Positions 18,147-25,871 of a stretch of 64,000 nucleotides of DNA are shown piece by piece. The DNA lies in assembly GCA_947475415.1 (NCBI GenBank), contig CANJLH010000001.1:124001-188000 (forward strand), given 5' to 3'. Within the stretch, counting starts at the first letter, position 1. Each line of letters opens with the position of its first letter. A model generated the notes under the pieces. The model saw only the letters and a list, made by a program, of their open reading frames with translations. It searched no databases and was not told where the DNA came from. The position numbers were made by a program, and so were the translations under genes. Source of the stretch: Caulobacteraceae bacterium (GTDB lineage Bacteria > Pseudomonadota > Alphaproteobacteria > Caulobacterales > Caulobacteraceae).

Positions 18147-18161
18147 TCACAGGCGCTGTGA
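18147..18161. promoter_or_regulatory. Palindrome TCACAG-GCG-CTGTGA in divergent promoter region
   Basis: A perfect 6-3-6 inverted repeat lies near the middle of the 119-base region between the ECF sigma gene (leftward) and the thermostable-hemolysin-like gene (rightward). Its symmetry and position suggest an operator for a dimeric regulator controlling one or both promoters. No -35/-10 elements could be assigned confidently and the cognate regulator is unknown. Confidence 0.4.
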
Positions 18162-18217
18162 GGCGGTCCGGCGATTGCGTCGTCTTGAGGTCAGGGGCGC
18201 AAGCCTGGAGGCGCAAA

Positions 18218-18901
18218 TTGGGTAAAGTTCTGCACAGGTTTAACCCGGCGTTGGAGGTTGAGACGGCCTTCGCGCCGCCCCCCTGTCTGACCCTGGTCGA
18301 CTGCCGTCATCCTGCCAGGGCCGCCGCCGAGGCGTTCGTCGAAGCGCGATTTCAATCGGCCTTCGGCGCAAGAGTTCACAGTCACTACCCGCATATCGCC
18401 ACAAGGCTGGGACCCTGCGGCGAGGTGCTTGCGGCGGCTGGCGTCCGGTTCGCCGGTTCGGACCCGCTATTTCTTGAGACCTATCTTGACGAACCGGTGG
18501 AACAGGCCCTGGCGCGGACCTTCGGTCGGCCGGTGGCCCGCGATGGCGTGGTGGAGATAGGAGCCTTTGCAGCGGTGGCGTTGCACGACGCCTTCGCCCT
18601 TTTCTCCAGCCTCGCCGCCTGGCTGGATGATCCCTGCCGCAAACGGTTCGCGGTCGCCACGGCGCGGCCGGAATTGGAGCGGCTGCTGCGGCGGGCGGGT
18701 TTCCAGTTGCGCGCGCTGGCCTCTGCCGACCCGGCGCGATTGGGTCCGGCGGCGGCCGATTGGGGGACCTACTACGGTCCTGGTCCAAAGGTATTCGGCG
18801 GCGAAGTCGCCGGATCCGCCGCCTTGCCATTGTTACGCGAACGCCTGCGACTGCGCGCCGTGCACCGACGACTACGCGGCAGCGGGACAAACCGGCGGTG
18901 A
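18218..18901 (+). CDS. Thermostable-hemolysin / autoinducer-synthase-like protein
   Basis: A 227-aa protein resembling the thermostable hemolysin family, which shares a GNAT-type fold with acyl-homoserine-lactone synthases. Matching stretches are RVHSHYPHIATRLGP near residue 53, LFLETYLDEPVEQAL near 86, RDGVVEIGAFAAV near 111 and RRAGFQLRALASA near 165. The name 'hemolysin' is historical; an acyl- or amino-transfer role is an inference from the fold. TTG 18218 was chosen because GGAGG lies six bases before it. The open frame continues upstream without a better start. Its stop overlaps the GTG of the ligase gene, so the two are translationally coupled in a five-gene rightward cluster divergent from the sigma/FecR/receptor trio. 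Confidence 0.75.
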   Translation: MGKVLHRFNPALEVETAFAPPPCLTLVDCRHPARAAAEAFVEARFQSAFGARVHSHYPHIATRLGPCGEVLAAAGVRFAGSDPLFLETYLDEPVEQALARTFGRPVARDGVVEIGAFAAVALHDAFALFSSLAAWLDDPCRKRFAVATARPELERLLRRAGFQLRALASADPARLGPAAADWGTYYGPGPKVFGGEVAGSAALPLLRERLRLRAVHRRLRGSGTNRR

Positions 18902-20355
18902 GTCGCGTCCTCTCGGCGGTGGCATCCCACGCCGCGCTGCAGCCGAACAGCCAGGCGATTCGTGGGCAGGACATTGCGCTCAGCTACGCGGATCTCGCCA
19001 AGGCTCTTGATAGTGCGAAAACTTGGCTCGAGGCGGAACTGGCCAACGTCCCTCGGGACGCCCCGGTCGCCATCGCCCTCGACAATGGCCCGGCTTGGGT
19101 GGTGCTCGATCTGGCGCTGATCGGCCTGAGGCGTCCATGCTTGCCGCTTCCGCAGTTCTTCAATGCTGAGCAGCGCGCCCACGCCCTCGCCGACTGCGGC
19201 GCTGCGGCCATTCTACGCGCGGCGCAACCCGGCGAAGCCACCGGCGTCCGACTGGGCGGGACCGCGGTGGTCGCCCAACCGCTCACAGCGCCGTCGCGCC
19301 AGTTGCATGTGGGCGCCGCGAAGATCACCTACACCTCTGGCTCGACCGGCAGACCGAAAGGCGTCTGCCTTTCACTGGCGCAGATGGAAAACGTCGCGGC
19401 CTCCGTCGTAACGGCGCTCGGCGCGACCTACGCCGGCGCACACATGCCGGTGTTGCCGCTGGGCGTGCTGCTGGAGAATGTGGCCGGCCTATACGCCGTA
19501 ATGCTGGCGGGGGGCGCCTATTTCGCGCCGCCGCTGCGCGCCCTGGGCTATGGGCAGGACTTCAAGCCAGACATCAAGCAACTTGCAGATCTGGTGGAGG
19601 CCCAGGCGATCACCAGCCTGATCATGCCGCCGGAGCTCCTTCGCGGACTGACGCAGCTCCTCGTCGCGACCGGGCGCAGGCTTCCGTCGTTGCGGTTCGT
19701 GGCCGTTGGCGGCGCCAAGGTCGCCCCGCAGCTTGTCGAAGCGGCGCGGGACGTCGGCCTGCCGGCCCATGAGGGCTATGGACTGACCGAGTGCGCTTCG
19801 GTTGTGAGCCTGAACACACCGACCGCCGACCGCTCAGGCGCGGTGGGTCGCCCGCTGGCGCACGTCGACCTCCGCGTCGCCGCCGATGGCGAACTGATCA
19901 TCGGGAACGCGCCCTTCCTAGGCTATGTGGGTGAAGCCGCCCAGGTAGGCGCTTTCGCCACCGGCGACATTGGGCGCATCGACCCGCAGGGGTTCGTCGC
20001 CATTTCCGGGCGCAAGTCGAACATGCTGATCACCGCCATGGGCCGCAATGTCGCGCCCGAATGGGTCGAAAGCGAGCTGGCCGCCCAGCCGGAGATTGCT
20101 CAATCCGTGGTGTTCGGCGAGGGCGCGGATGAACTCTGCGCCCTACTTGTCCCGTCCGGGACAGGCCTAGGGGAAACCGCAGTTGCTCAGGCGGTGGCGC
20201 GCGCCAACGCCGCGCTGCCGCCCTATGCGCGGATCGGCCGCTGGCGGGTCGCCGCTCCCTTTGACCCCACGCGCGGCGAATTGACCGCCAACGGCCGGCC
20301 CCGGCGCGAGGCGCTGGCGGCCGCGCATCGCGAATTCATCGATTTTCAGCCCTGA
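18898..20355 (+). CDS. Adenylate-forming acyl/aryl ligase
   Basis: A 485-aa AMP-binding enzyme. The P-loop KITYTSGSTGRPKGVCLS surrounds residue 146; YGLTECASVVSLN is near 294, TGDIGRID near 365, and GRKSNMLITAMGRNVAPEWVE forms the hinge. The C-terminal A10 motif, normally NGKxxR with the lysine that drives adenylation, reads ANGRPRR, so residue 467 is Arg. This could weaken or alter the half-reaction, or an adjacent residue may compensate. GTG 18898 overlaps the previous stop (GTGA). The product, an acyl-adenylate or thioester, could serve the hemolysin-like acyltransferase upstream and the diiron oxidase downstream. The substrate is unknown, and no carrier-protein gene is visible nearby. Confidence 0.85.
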   Translation: MSRVLSAVASHAALQPNSQAIRGQDIALSYADLAKALDSAKTWLEAELANVPRDAPVAIALDNGPAWVVLDLALIGLRRPCLPLPQFFNAEQRAHALADCGAAAILRAAQPGEATGVRLGGTAVVAQPLTAPSRQLHVGAAKITYTSGSTGRPKGVCLSLAQMENVAASVVTALGATYAGAHMPVLPLGVLLENVAGLYAVMLAGGAYFAPPLRALGYGQDFKPDIKQLADLVEAQAITSLIMPPELLRGLTQLLVATGRRLPSLRFVAVGGAKVAPQLVEAARDVGLPAHEGYGLTECASVVSLNTPTADRSGAVGRPLAHVDLRVAADGELIIGNAPFLGYVGEAAQVGAFATGDIGRIDPQGFVAISGRKSNMLITAMGRNVAPEWVESELAAQPEIAQSVVFGEGADELCALLVPSGTGLGETAVAQAVARANAALPPYARIGRWRVAAPFDPTRGELTANGRPRREALAAAHREFIDFQP

Positions 20356-20363
20356 GGACTCGC

Positions 20364-21035
20364 ATGGCCTTCTTCCAACGCCTGGAGCAATCGACCATCA
20401 TCGAACGGCAGGCGCTCAATGCCGTGCCCCAGATCCTTGATGGCCTGGCCGGCCGCATTAGCCTCTCGACCTGGCTGGCTTATCTTGCCGAGGCCTACCA
20501 CCACGTCCGCCACACGGTTCCGCTGCTTACTTTGGCGCGCGACGGCCTGGACCCCGCCCACCGGAGATTCCGCGCCGCCCTTGACGACTACATCTCCGAG
20601 GAAACCGGCCACGAGCAGTGGATCCTTAACGACATCGCCTGCGCCGGCGGCGACGCCATAGCGGTGCGCGACAGCAAAGCCGGTGAGGCGACCGCCCGCA
20701 TGGTCGCCTTCGCCTACGACTATGTCCGCCGCGTCAATCCCATGGGCCTGTTCGGAATGATCTACGTCCTGGAGGGAACTTCAGTCGCCCTCGCCTCTCA
20801 GGGCGCCGCGAAGGTCGCGGGTGCGCTGGGGCTGGGCTCGGACTGTTTCACCTACCTCGCTTCACATGGATCGTTGGACAAGGCCCACCTGGCGTTCTTC
20901 GCGTCCCTCATGGACCGCATCGAAGAGCCCGCCGATGAGCAGTCGATTATCGAAGTGGCGCGGGCGGTCTTCCGGCTGTTCGCCGACATGTTCCGATCCA
21001 TCCCTCACGACAGGAGCCTCGTCCATGCGGTTTGA
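20364..21035 (+). CDS. Heme-oxygenase-like diiron oxidase/oxygenase (TenA/PqqC-like)
   Basis: A 223-aa all-helical protein of the 'iron-containing redox enzyme' group. Candidate metal ligands fall in the order expected for heme-oxygenase-like diiron enzymes: E43, E80 and H83 (ISEETGHEQW), E137 (YVLEGTSVALAS), then H168, D172 and H175 (SHGSLDKAHLAFF). Members of this superfamily oxidise amino or fatty acids, for example alkene-forming decarboxylation or N-oxygenation. The reaction here is not predictable. ATG 20364 has GAGGA upstream and starts 8 bases after the ligase stop; the 3' end overlaps the SDR gene by 11 bases. An alternative annotation as a TenA-like regulator is less likely because the carboxylate/His set is complete. 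Confidence 0.8.
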   Translation: MAFFQRLEQSTIIERQALNAVPQILDGLAGRISLSTWLAYLAEAYHHVRHTVPLLTLARDGLDPAHRRFRAALDDYISEETGHEQWILNDIACAGGDAIAVRDSKAGEATARMVAFAYDYVRRVNPMGLFGMIYVLEGTSVALASQGAAKVAGALGLGSDCFTYLASHGSLDKAHLAFFASLMDRIEEPADEQSIIEVARAVFRLFADMFRSIPHDRSLVHAV

Positions 21036-21780
21036 AGGTCAGCGGATCGCCGTCACCGGCGGATCTGGCGACATTGGCGGGCGCATCGTGCAGCGGCTGC
21101 TGGATGAAGGCGCGCGAGTGACCGTGCTCGATCGTACGCCGCCCAAGGGGGGGCGTTCGACCTACATCGCCTGTGACCTGGCGTGCTCCGAGGGCCTCGA
21201 AGCGGCCGCGGCGGCGCTGGGGGAGCGAAGTTGGGACATTCTCGTCAATCTGGCTGGCGTTCAGTATTTCGGTCAGGTTGAGTCTGAGACGCCTGACAGC
21301 CTGGCCCGGACCTTCACCGTCAATCTGATCGCGCCGGTGCGGCTCTCCCAGGCAGTGTTGCCCCAGATGCGGGCGCGCGGCGCCGGCCAGATCGTCAACA
21401 TCGGATCGATCTTCGGCTCCATCAACTTCGCCCACTTTGCGAGTTACTCAAGTTCGAAGGCCGGCTTGCGCGCCTTCAGCCAGGCCCTGCGCCGCGAACT
21501 CGCGGGCTCAGGCGTCAAGGTCACCTATGTCGCGCCGCGGGCCGTCAAGACCGCGTTCAACTCCGAACAGGTGATGAAGTTCGCCGCCATTACCAAGACG
21601 GCGATGGACGACCCTGAGATTGTCGCTGGGCGCATCATCAAGGCCATCAGCGGCACTCGCCCCGAGGTCTACCTCGGATACCCCGAAGCGGTGTTCGTGC
21701 GCCTCAACGCCATCCTGCCTGGGCTGGTCGATCACGCCCTGGCCTCCGGTGACCGGCAGGTCGCCAAACTTTTCGCCTGA
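21025..21780 (+). CDS. Short-chain dehydrogenase/reductase
   Basis: A 251-aa classical SDR. The NAD(P)-binding glycine motif is VTGGSGDIGGR at residues 9-19, the structural motif NLAG is intact, the catalytic Ser lies in VNIGSIFGS, and YSSSKAG holds the active Tyr and Lys. It should reduce or oxidise a carbonyl/hydroxyl on the small molecule handled by this cluster. ATG 21025 lies inside the diiron oxidase gene (11-base overlap) after AGGAG, and the exported repeat protein follows after 12 bases, so the set is one transcription unit. No membrane segment or targeting signal is seen. The substrate and cofactor preference (NADH or NADPH) are unresolved. Confidence 0.9.
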   Translation: MRFEGQRIAVTGGSGDIGGRIVQRLLDEGARVTVLDRTPPKGGRSTYIACDLACSEGLEAAAAALGERSWDILVNLAGVQYFGQVESETPDSLARTFTVNLIAPVRLSQAVLPQMRARGAGQIVNIGSIFGSINFAHFASYSSSKAGLRAFSQALRRELAGSGVKVTYVAPRAVKTAFNSEQVMKFAAITKTAMDDPEIVAGRIIKAISGTRPEVYLGYPEAVFVRLNAILPGLVDHALASGDRQVAKLFA

Positions 21781-21792
21781 ACGGAGACACTC

Positions 21793-22437
21793 ATGCGCAT
21801 TCCCCTAATTGCTTTCGCCGCACTCGTCCTCGCCGGACCGGTGACAGCCGCAGATAGCCTTGATGCCCGCATCGAGGTTCTGGCTCGCACCTGGGATCAC
21901 GTGAATTACGAAGTGGGCTCAGCCGCCCGCGTGGACCAGGCCGCAAGCCTGGCCGCCCAAGCCGACGCGCTCTCAAAACAATTCCCCGGCCGCGCCGAAC
22001 CGCTGGTCTGGAAGGCCATCGCGCTATCGACCGAGGCGGGCGCCAAGGGCGGCATGGGCGCCCTACCCCTGGTCAAGGCGGCTAAGGCGACCCTGGAGCA
22101 GGCAGAAAAGATCAATCCCAACGCGCTCGGAGACGGATCGATCTACACCAGCCTGGGCTCACTATATTATCAGGTGCCCGGATTCCCCGTGGGCTTTGGC
22201 GACAAGGGCAAGGCAAGCGCCTACCTGAAAAAGGCGCTCGCCGTAAATCCCGGCGGACTCGACGCGAACTATTTCTATGGCGACTACCTATTCCGCGATG
22301 GCAAGTACGCTGAGGCGGCCAAGGCCCTGCAAAAGGCAATGGCTGCGCCAGCCCGGCCCGGCCGCGAGGTCGCCGATCATGGCCGTAAAGCCGAAGCCGC
22401 GGCCCTGCTCGCCAAAGCGAAGGCGAAACTGGGGTGA
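21793..22437 (+). CDS. Exported TPR-like helical repeat protein
   Basis: A 214-aa protein with a clear signal peptide (MRIPLIAFAALVLAGPVTA, cleavage before AD). The mature part is built of helical hairpins resembling tetratricopeptide repeats, for example ATLEQAEKINPNALGDGSIY and ASAYLKKALAVNPGGLDAN with DGKYAEAAKALQKAM. TPR proteins mediate protein-protein contacts; this one would act in the periplasm or at the outer membrane. It is the last gene of the rightward five-gene cluster, 12 bases after the SDR with GGAG upstream, so it may scaffold or export the cluster's product or communicate with the receptor/FecR system. That role is inference. No catalytic motif is visible. Confidence 0.75.
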   Translation: MRIPLIAFAALVLAGPVTAADSLDARIEVLARTWDHVNYEVGSAARVDQAASLAAQADALSKQFPGRAEPLVWKAIALSTEAGAKGGMGALPLVKAAKATLEQAEKINPNALGDGSIYTSLGSLYYQVPGFPVGFGDKGKASAYLKKALAVNPGGLDANYFYGDYLFRDGKYAEAAKALQKAMAAPARPGREVADHGRKAEAAALLAKAKAKLG

Positions 22438-22515
22438 CGCCAGTCTTGTAGCGGCCGCGCAGGCGGACTATCGGCGGTTCTAGCCAACGCGGCGCCTGCG
22501 CAGGGAAACTTGGCC

Positions 22516-23211
22516 ATGACCGTCCTATTCGACCCCTCCCCCCAGATCTTGGCGCCCACCAGCACGGGCGACCTTTTCCCTGTGCGGCGAGTGTTCTGCG
22601 TTGGACGCAACTACGCCGACCACGCTCGTGAGATGGGGTCCGACCCTGACCGAGAACCGCCGTTCTTCTTCACCAAATGGGCAGAGACCGTTATCGGCGA
22701 TGGAGCGGAACTGCCCTATCCTCAGGCGACGACCAATTTTCATCATGAGGTGGAGTTGGTGGTCGCCATTGGCGCGGGCGGCCGCAACATCTCCGCGGCC
22801 GAAGCGCTCAACCATGTCTGGGGCTACGCGGTGGGGCTCGACATGACCCGCCGCGACCTCCAGTTCGCCGCCCGCGATACGGGCCGGCCCTGGGATACCG
22901 GCAAGAATGTGGAAGCGGCATCGCCCCTAGGGTGCATCCATCCGGCGGCTGGGTTCGGTGACGGATCGAGCGGACGAATCGAGCTCAAGGTCAATGGCCA
23001 GGTGCGCCAGAGCTCCGACATTTCGCAGATGATCTGGTCAGCGCCCGAGGTGATCGCCTGCCTGTCGGGTTACTATCGGCTGCATCCGGGCGACCTGATC
23101 TACACCGGCACGCCGGCAGGTGTCGGCCCGGTTGTTCCTGGCGACGAAATGCGAGCCGAGATCGACGGCCTCAGCCCCTTGCGAGTCCGTGTGGTAGGGC
23201 CGGCCCGATAA
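22516..23211 (+). CDS. Fumarylacetoacetate-hydrolase family protein, fumarylpyruvate hydrolase-like
   Basis: A 231-aa enzyme of the FAH superfamily, which hydrolyses C-C bonds of beta-diketo acids with Mg2+ or Mn2+. The opening VRRVFCVGRNYADHAREMG and PPFFFTKWAETV are like fumarylpyruvate hydrolases of the gentisate/nicotinate routes. The metal-binding carboxylates lie in NFHHEVELVVAIG and GLDMTRRDLQ, and YTGTPAGVGPV near the C-terminus closes the active site. ATG 22516 follows AGGGA by nine bases; a TTG two codons earlier is in frame. It appears monocistronic, 78 bases after the repeat protein and 107 before the dehydrogenase. A role in the last steps of an aromatic or ring-cleavage pathway is plausible, but no gentisate genes are present here. 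Confidence 0.88.
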   Translation: MTVLFDPSPQILAPTSTGDLFPVRRVFCVGRNYADHAREMGSDPDREPPFFFTKWAETVIGDGAELPYPQATTNFHHEVELVVAIGAGGRNISAAEALNHVWGYAVGLDMTRRDLQFAARDTGRPWDTGKNVEAASPLGCIHPAAGFGDGSSGRIELKVNGQVRQSSDISQMIWSAPEVIACLSGYYRLHPGDLIYTGTPAGVGPVVPGDEMRAEIDGLSPLRVRVVGPAR

Positions 23212-23318
23212 TCGGCTTGATCCGCATCCGATTGTGACACCGGCGCGCGCGCCTTCACCACCAGTGCGTCGGTTATGGGCTGGCCATGGGCGGCGCGCGT
23301 GACTAACGCTCGGACCTG

Positions 23319-24653
23319 ATGACTTTGCCGATTGAGATCCTAAGCGCCGCCTTGGACAACCGCACCGCCAGCGTCGGTGTGATCGGGCTAGGCTATGTGG
23401 GCCTGCCGCTGACATTCGCGGTGCGACGCGCCGGATTTTCGGTAATCGGCTTCGACGTGAATCCCGCCCGCGTTGAAGGCGTGAAACGTGGCGAGCACCT
23501 AATCAACTATATCGACGCCGAATTGTTTCGCAGGGCCGCCGCTGACCCGGACTTTGCGGCCACGACCGACATGAGTCGACTGGGCGAAGCTGATGTGCTG
23601 GTGATCTGCGTGCCGACCCCGCTCACCCGGCACAAGGAGCCGGATCTGACCTTCGTACGCGCCACCGGGGAGGCGATTGCAGGAAACCTGCGGCCTGGCC
23701 AGCTGGTTATACTGGAATCCACCACTTGGCCCGGGACCACTCGCGAAGTGCTGCAGCCCCTGTTGGAGACCGGCGGCCTGGTCTGTGGGCGCGACTTCTT
23801 CCTGGCCTTCTCGCCTGAGCGGGAAGATCCCGGCAATGACCGTTTCGCCACGGCCTCGATCCCCAAGGTCGTGGGCGCCGACGATTTGGTTTCCTCTGAC
23901 CTGGCTACGAGGTTCTATGGTGCGGTCGTCGAGCGGGTTGTCCCGGTTCAAGGGGCCGCTACAGCTGAGGCGGTAAAACTTACCGAGAACATCTTCCGCG
24001 CCGTCAACATCGCCCTCGTGAACGAATTGAAGACGGTCTACGAGGCCTTGGACGTCGACGTCTGGGAGGTGATCGACGCCGCCGCCACCAAACCCTTCGG
24101 GTTCATGCCCTTCTATCCGGGCCCAGGCCTGGGCGGCCATTGCATCCCCATCGATCCCTTCTACCTCACCTGGAAGGCGCGGGAACATGGGGTGGAGACC
24201 CGCTTCATAGAACTCGCCGGTCTGATCAACACCCGCATGCCCAAACTGGTGGTGGACCGACTGCAGGCCGCGCTCGCCGAGCGCCGCTCCGGCGGGCTGA
24301 CCGGCGCGCGGGTGCTGGTCTTGGGCCTGGCCTACAAGAAGAACATCAATGACCTGCGTGAGAGCCCCGCGCTGGAGTTGATCGAACTGATCGAGGAGCG
24401 CGGCGGCCATACCGCCTATCACGACCCCCACATCCCAAGGATCCCTCCCACCCGCGAGCATACCGCCCTGGCCGGCAGAGAATCGGTGGCCCTGGACGCC
24501 GAGACGCTGGGAGGTTTCGACGCCGTGCTGCTCGCCACAGATCACGACGATGTCGATTATCCCCTTGTCGTCCACCACAGCCGACTGATCATCGACACCC
24601 GGAACGGCTTCGCAAGCCGCGGACTCTCCAGTCAATTGGTGATCAAGGCCTGA
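23319..24653 (+). CDS. Nucleotide-sugar 6-dehydrogenase (WbpA/UDP-GlcNAc dehydrogenase type)
   Basis: A 444-aa UDP-sugar dehydrogenase that oxidises C6 of a UDP-hexose to the uronic acid in two NAD-dependent steps. The N-terminal Rossmann motif is IGLGYVGLPL (about 22-31). CVPTPL and ILESTTWPGTT follow, and the catalytic Cys lies in GLGGHCIPIDPFYL near residue 274. The C-terminal nucleotide-binding domain starts about residue 325 (VLVLGLAYKKNINDLRESP). HCIPIDPFYL together with INTRMPKLVVDRL is the pattern of UDP-HexNAc dehydrogenases (WbpA/WbpO) rather than UDP-glucose enzymes. It stands alone here, 22 kb from polysaccharide genes with which it could complete a diacetamido-uronic acid pathway. 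ATG 23319. Confidence 0.9.
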   Translation: MTLPIEILSAALDNRTASVGVIGLGYVGLPLTFAVRRAGFSVIGFDVNPARVEGVKRGEHLINYIDAELFRRAAADPDFAATTDMSRLGEADVLVICVPTPLTRHKEPDLTFVRATGEAIAGNLRPGQLVILESTTWPGTTREVLQPLLETGGLVCGRDFFLAFSPEREDPGNDRFATASIPKVVGADDLVSSDLATRFYGAVVERVVPVQGAATAEAVKLTENIFRAVNIALVNELKTVYEALDVDVWEVIDAAATKPFGFMPFYPGPGLGGHCIPIDPFYLTWKAREHGVETRFIELAGLINTRMPKLVVDRLQAALAERRSGGLTGARVLVLGLAYKKNINDLRESPALELIELIEERGGHTAYHDPHIPRIPPTREHTALAGRESVALDAETLGGFDAVLLATDHDDVDYPLVVHHSRLIIDTRNGFASRGLSSQLVIKA

Positions 24654-24734
24654 GCCGGAGCCGCGAGCGCTTGATCGACCCTGCGTGGGGAGACAGAGTG
24701 GCGCGGTTGACATAGCCTTGGAGAGGAGTCGGCC

Positions 24735-25829
24735 CTGGAGACCATTGCAACCCCGCCCTCAGCCAGGGTCACGGCCATCGCCGACGAAATCATAGGCCGA
24801 GCGCGCGCCTGTGAGGCCGATCGCGGATTCGCCCTGGGCGGCGTGATGCGGGCCCTGGCGCAGGACCTGCTCGCCGGCGGGCCAACCGCGGCGGCGGTCG
24901 CGGACTTCGATGGCATACCCAACGAGGCGTTGCTGTCACTGCGGCTCGCCTGCGCATTGCACCGCGCCGCGCTTGACGGCCGGGCCCCGGCGCTGCGGCG
25001 CTACTTTCCCAGCACGGGCGGCGCGTATGATCCGCAGCGCGACGCCGAGGGACTCGCAGAGGCCGTGAGGGAAGGCGTCATCGCAGAGGCGGAGTTGATC
25101 GGCGACTACCTGATGGGTCCGCCGCAAACCAATGATGTCGGACGCTGCACCGGCCTGCTGGGTGGCTTTCTGGCGTTCGCGAACGAAATTGACGCGCCTT
25201 TCGACCTGCTGGAGATCGGCTGCAGCGCGGGCCTCAATCTGGCCTTCGACCGTTACCACTACGCGATCGGCGGTCTGGAGTGGGGCGACCCGGCCTCGGC
25301 CGTGCGCCTGTCACCCGACTGGCGAGGCCCGCCGCCCGCGCTGGAAGCAACCCCGCGGATCCGTCGGCGGTTGGGCGCGGATATCGCACCGATCGACGTC
25401 TCGGCGCCGCAGACCCCGGCCCGCCTGGCGTCCTACGTATGGCCGGATCAGCCGGATCGCCTGAATCGGCTGCTGAGCGCCATCGAAATCGCCAGGGGAA
25501 CGCCGCGCCAGATCGACCGAGACAGCGCCGAAGTCTGGCTGAAAAACCAACTGGCCACCGCCGAGCCAGGCGTCGGCCGGCTCGTGTTCCACTCGGCCAT
25601 GTGGCTTTATCTGCCCAGGTCTGTGCAGGACGCCGTTACCGCCGCTATCGTCGACGCCGGCCACCGCGCCACCGCCGACACGCCACTGGGCTGGCTGTCG
25701 CTGGAACCCGGAGCCTCAGCGCGGGCGCCCCAGGCCTGCGAGATCAGCCTCACGATGTGGCCAGGCGGCGTCAGGCGTGTCCTGGGCACGGCCCACACTC
25801 ACGGGTTCTGGGTTCAGTGGAACCCATGA
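24735..25829 (+). CDS. DUF2332 family protein (possible CTG start)
   Basis: A protein of about 364 aa matching DUF2332, a family with methyltransferase-like blocks such as DLLEIGCSAGLNLAFDRYHY and FHSAMWLYLP. Its function is not established. The first conventional start is GTG 24843, but the frame is open upstream and already family-like there (RARACEADRGFAL precedes it). AGGAG at 24724-24728 sits six bases before CTG 24735, and no ATG, GTG or TTG lies between the upstream stop at 24708 and 24843. I therefore extend to CTG 24735, with the GTG as fallback. The gene follows the nucleotide-sugar dehydrogenase by 81 bases and precedes the MetE-like gene by 42. No signal peptide or membrane segment is visible. 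Confidence 0.75.
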   Translation: METIATPPSARVTAIADEIIGRARACEADRGFALGGVMRALAQDLLAGGPTAAAVADFDGIPNEALLSLRLACALHRAALDGRAPALRRYFPSTGGAYDPQRDAEGLAEAVREGVIAEAELIGDYLMGPPQTNDVGRCTGLLGGFLAFANEIDAPFDLLEIGCSAGLNLAFDRYHYAIGGLEWGDPASAVRLSPDWRGPPPALEATPRIRRRLGADIAPIDVSAPQTPARLASYVWPDQPDRLNRLLSAIEIARGTPRQIDRDSAEVWLKNQLATAEPGVGRLVFHSAMWLYLPRSVQDAVTAAIVDAGHRATADTPLGWLSLEPGASARAPQACEISLTMWPGGVRRVLGTAHTHGFWVQWNP

Positions 25830-25871
25830 CCTGCGCGTTGTTCGGCGCAACAGACGGCGGAGGAACTCATC

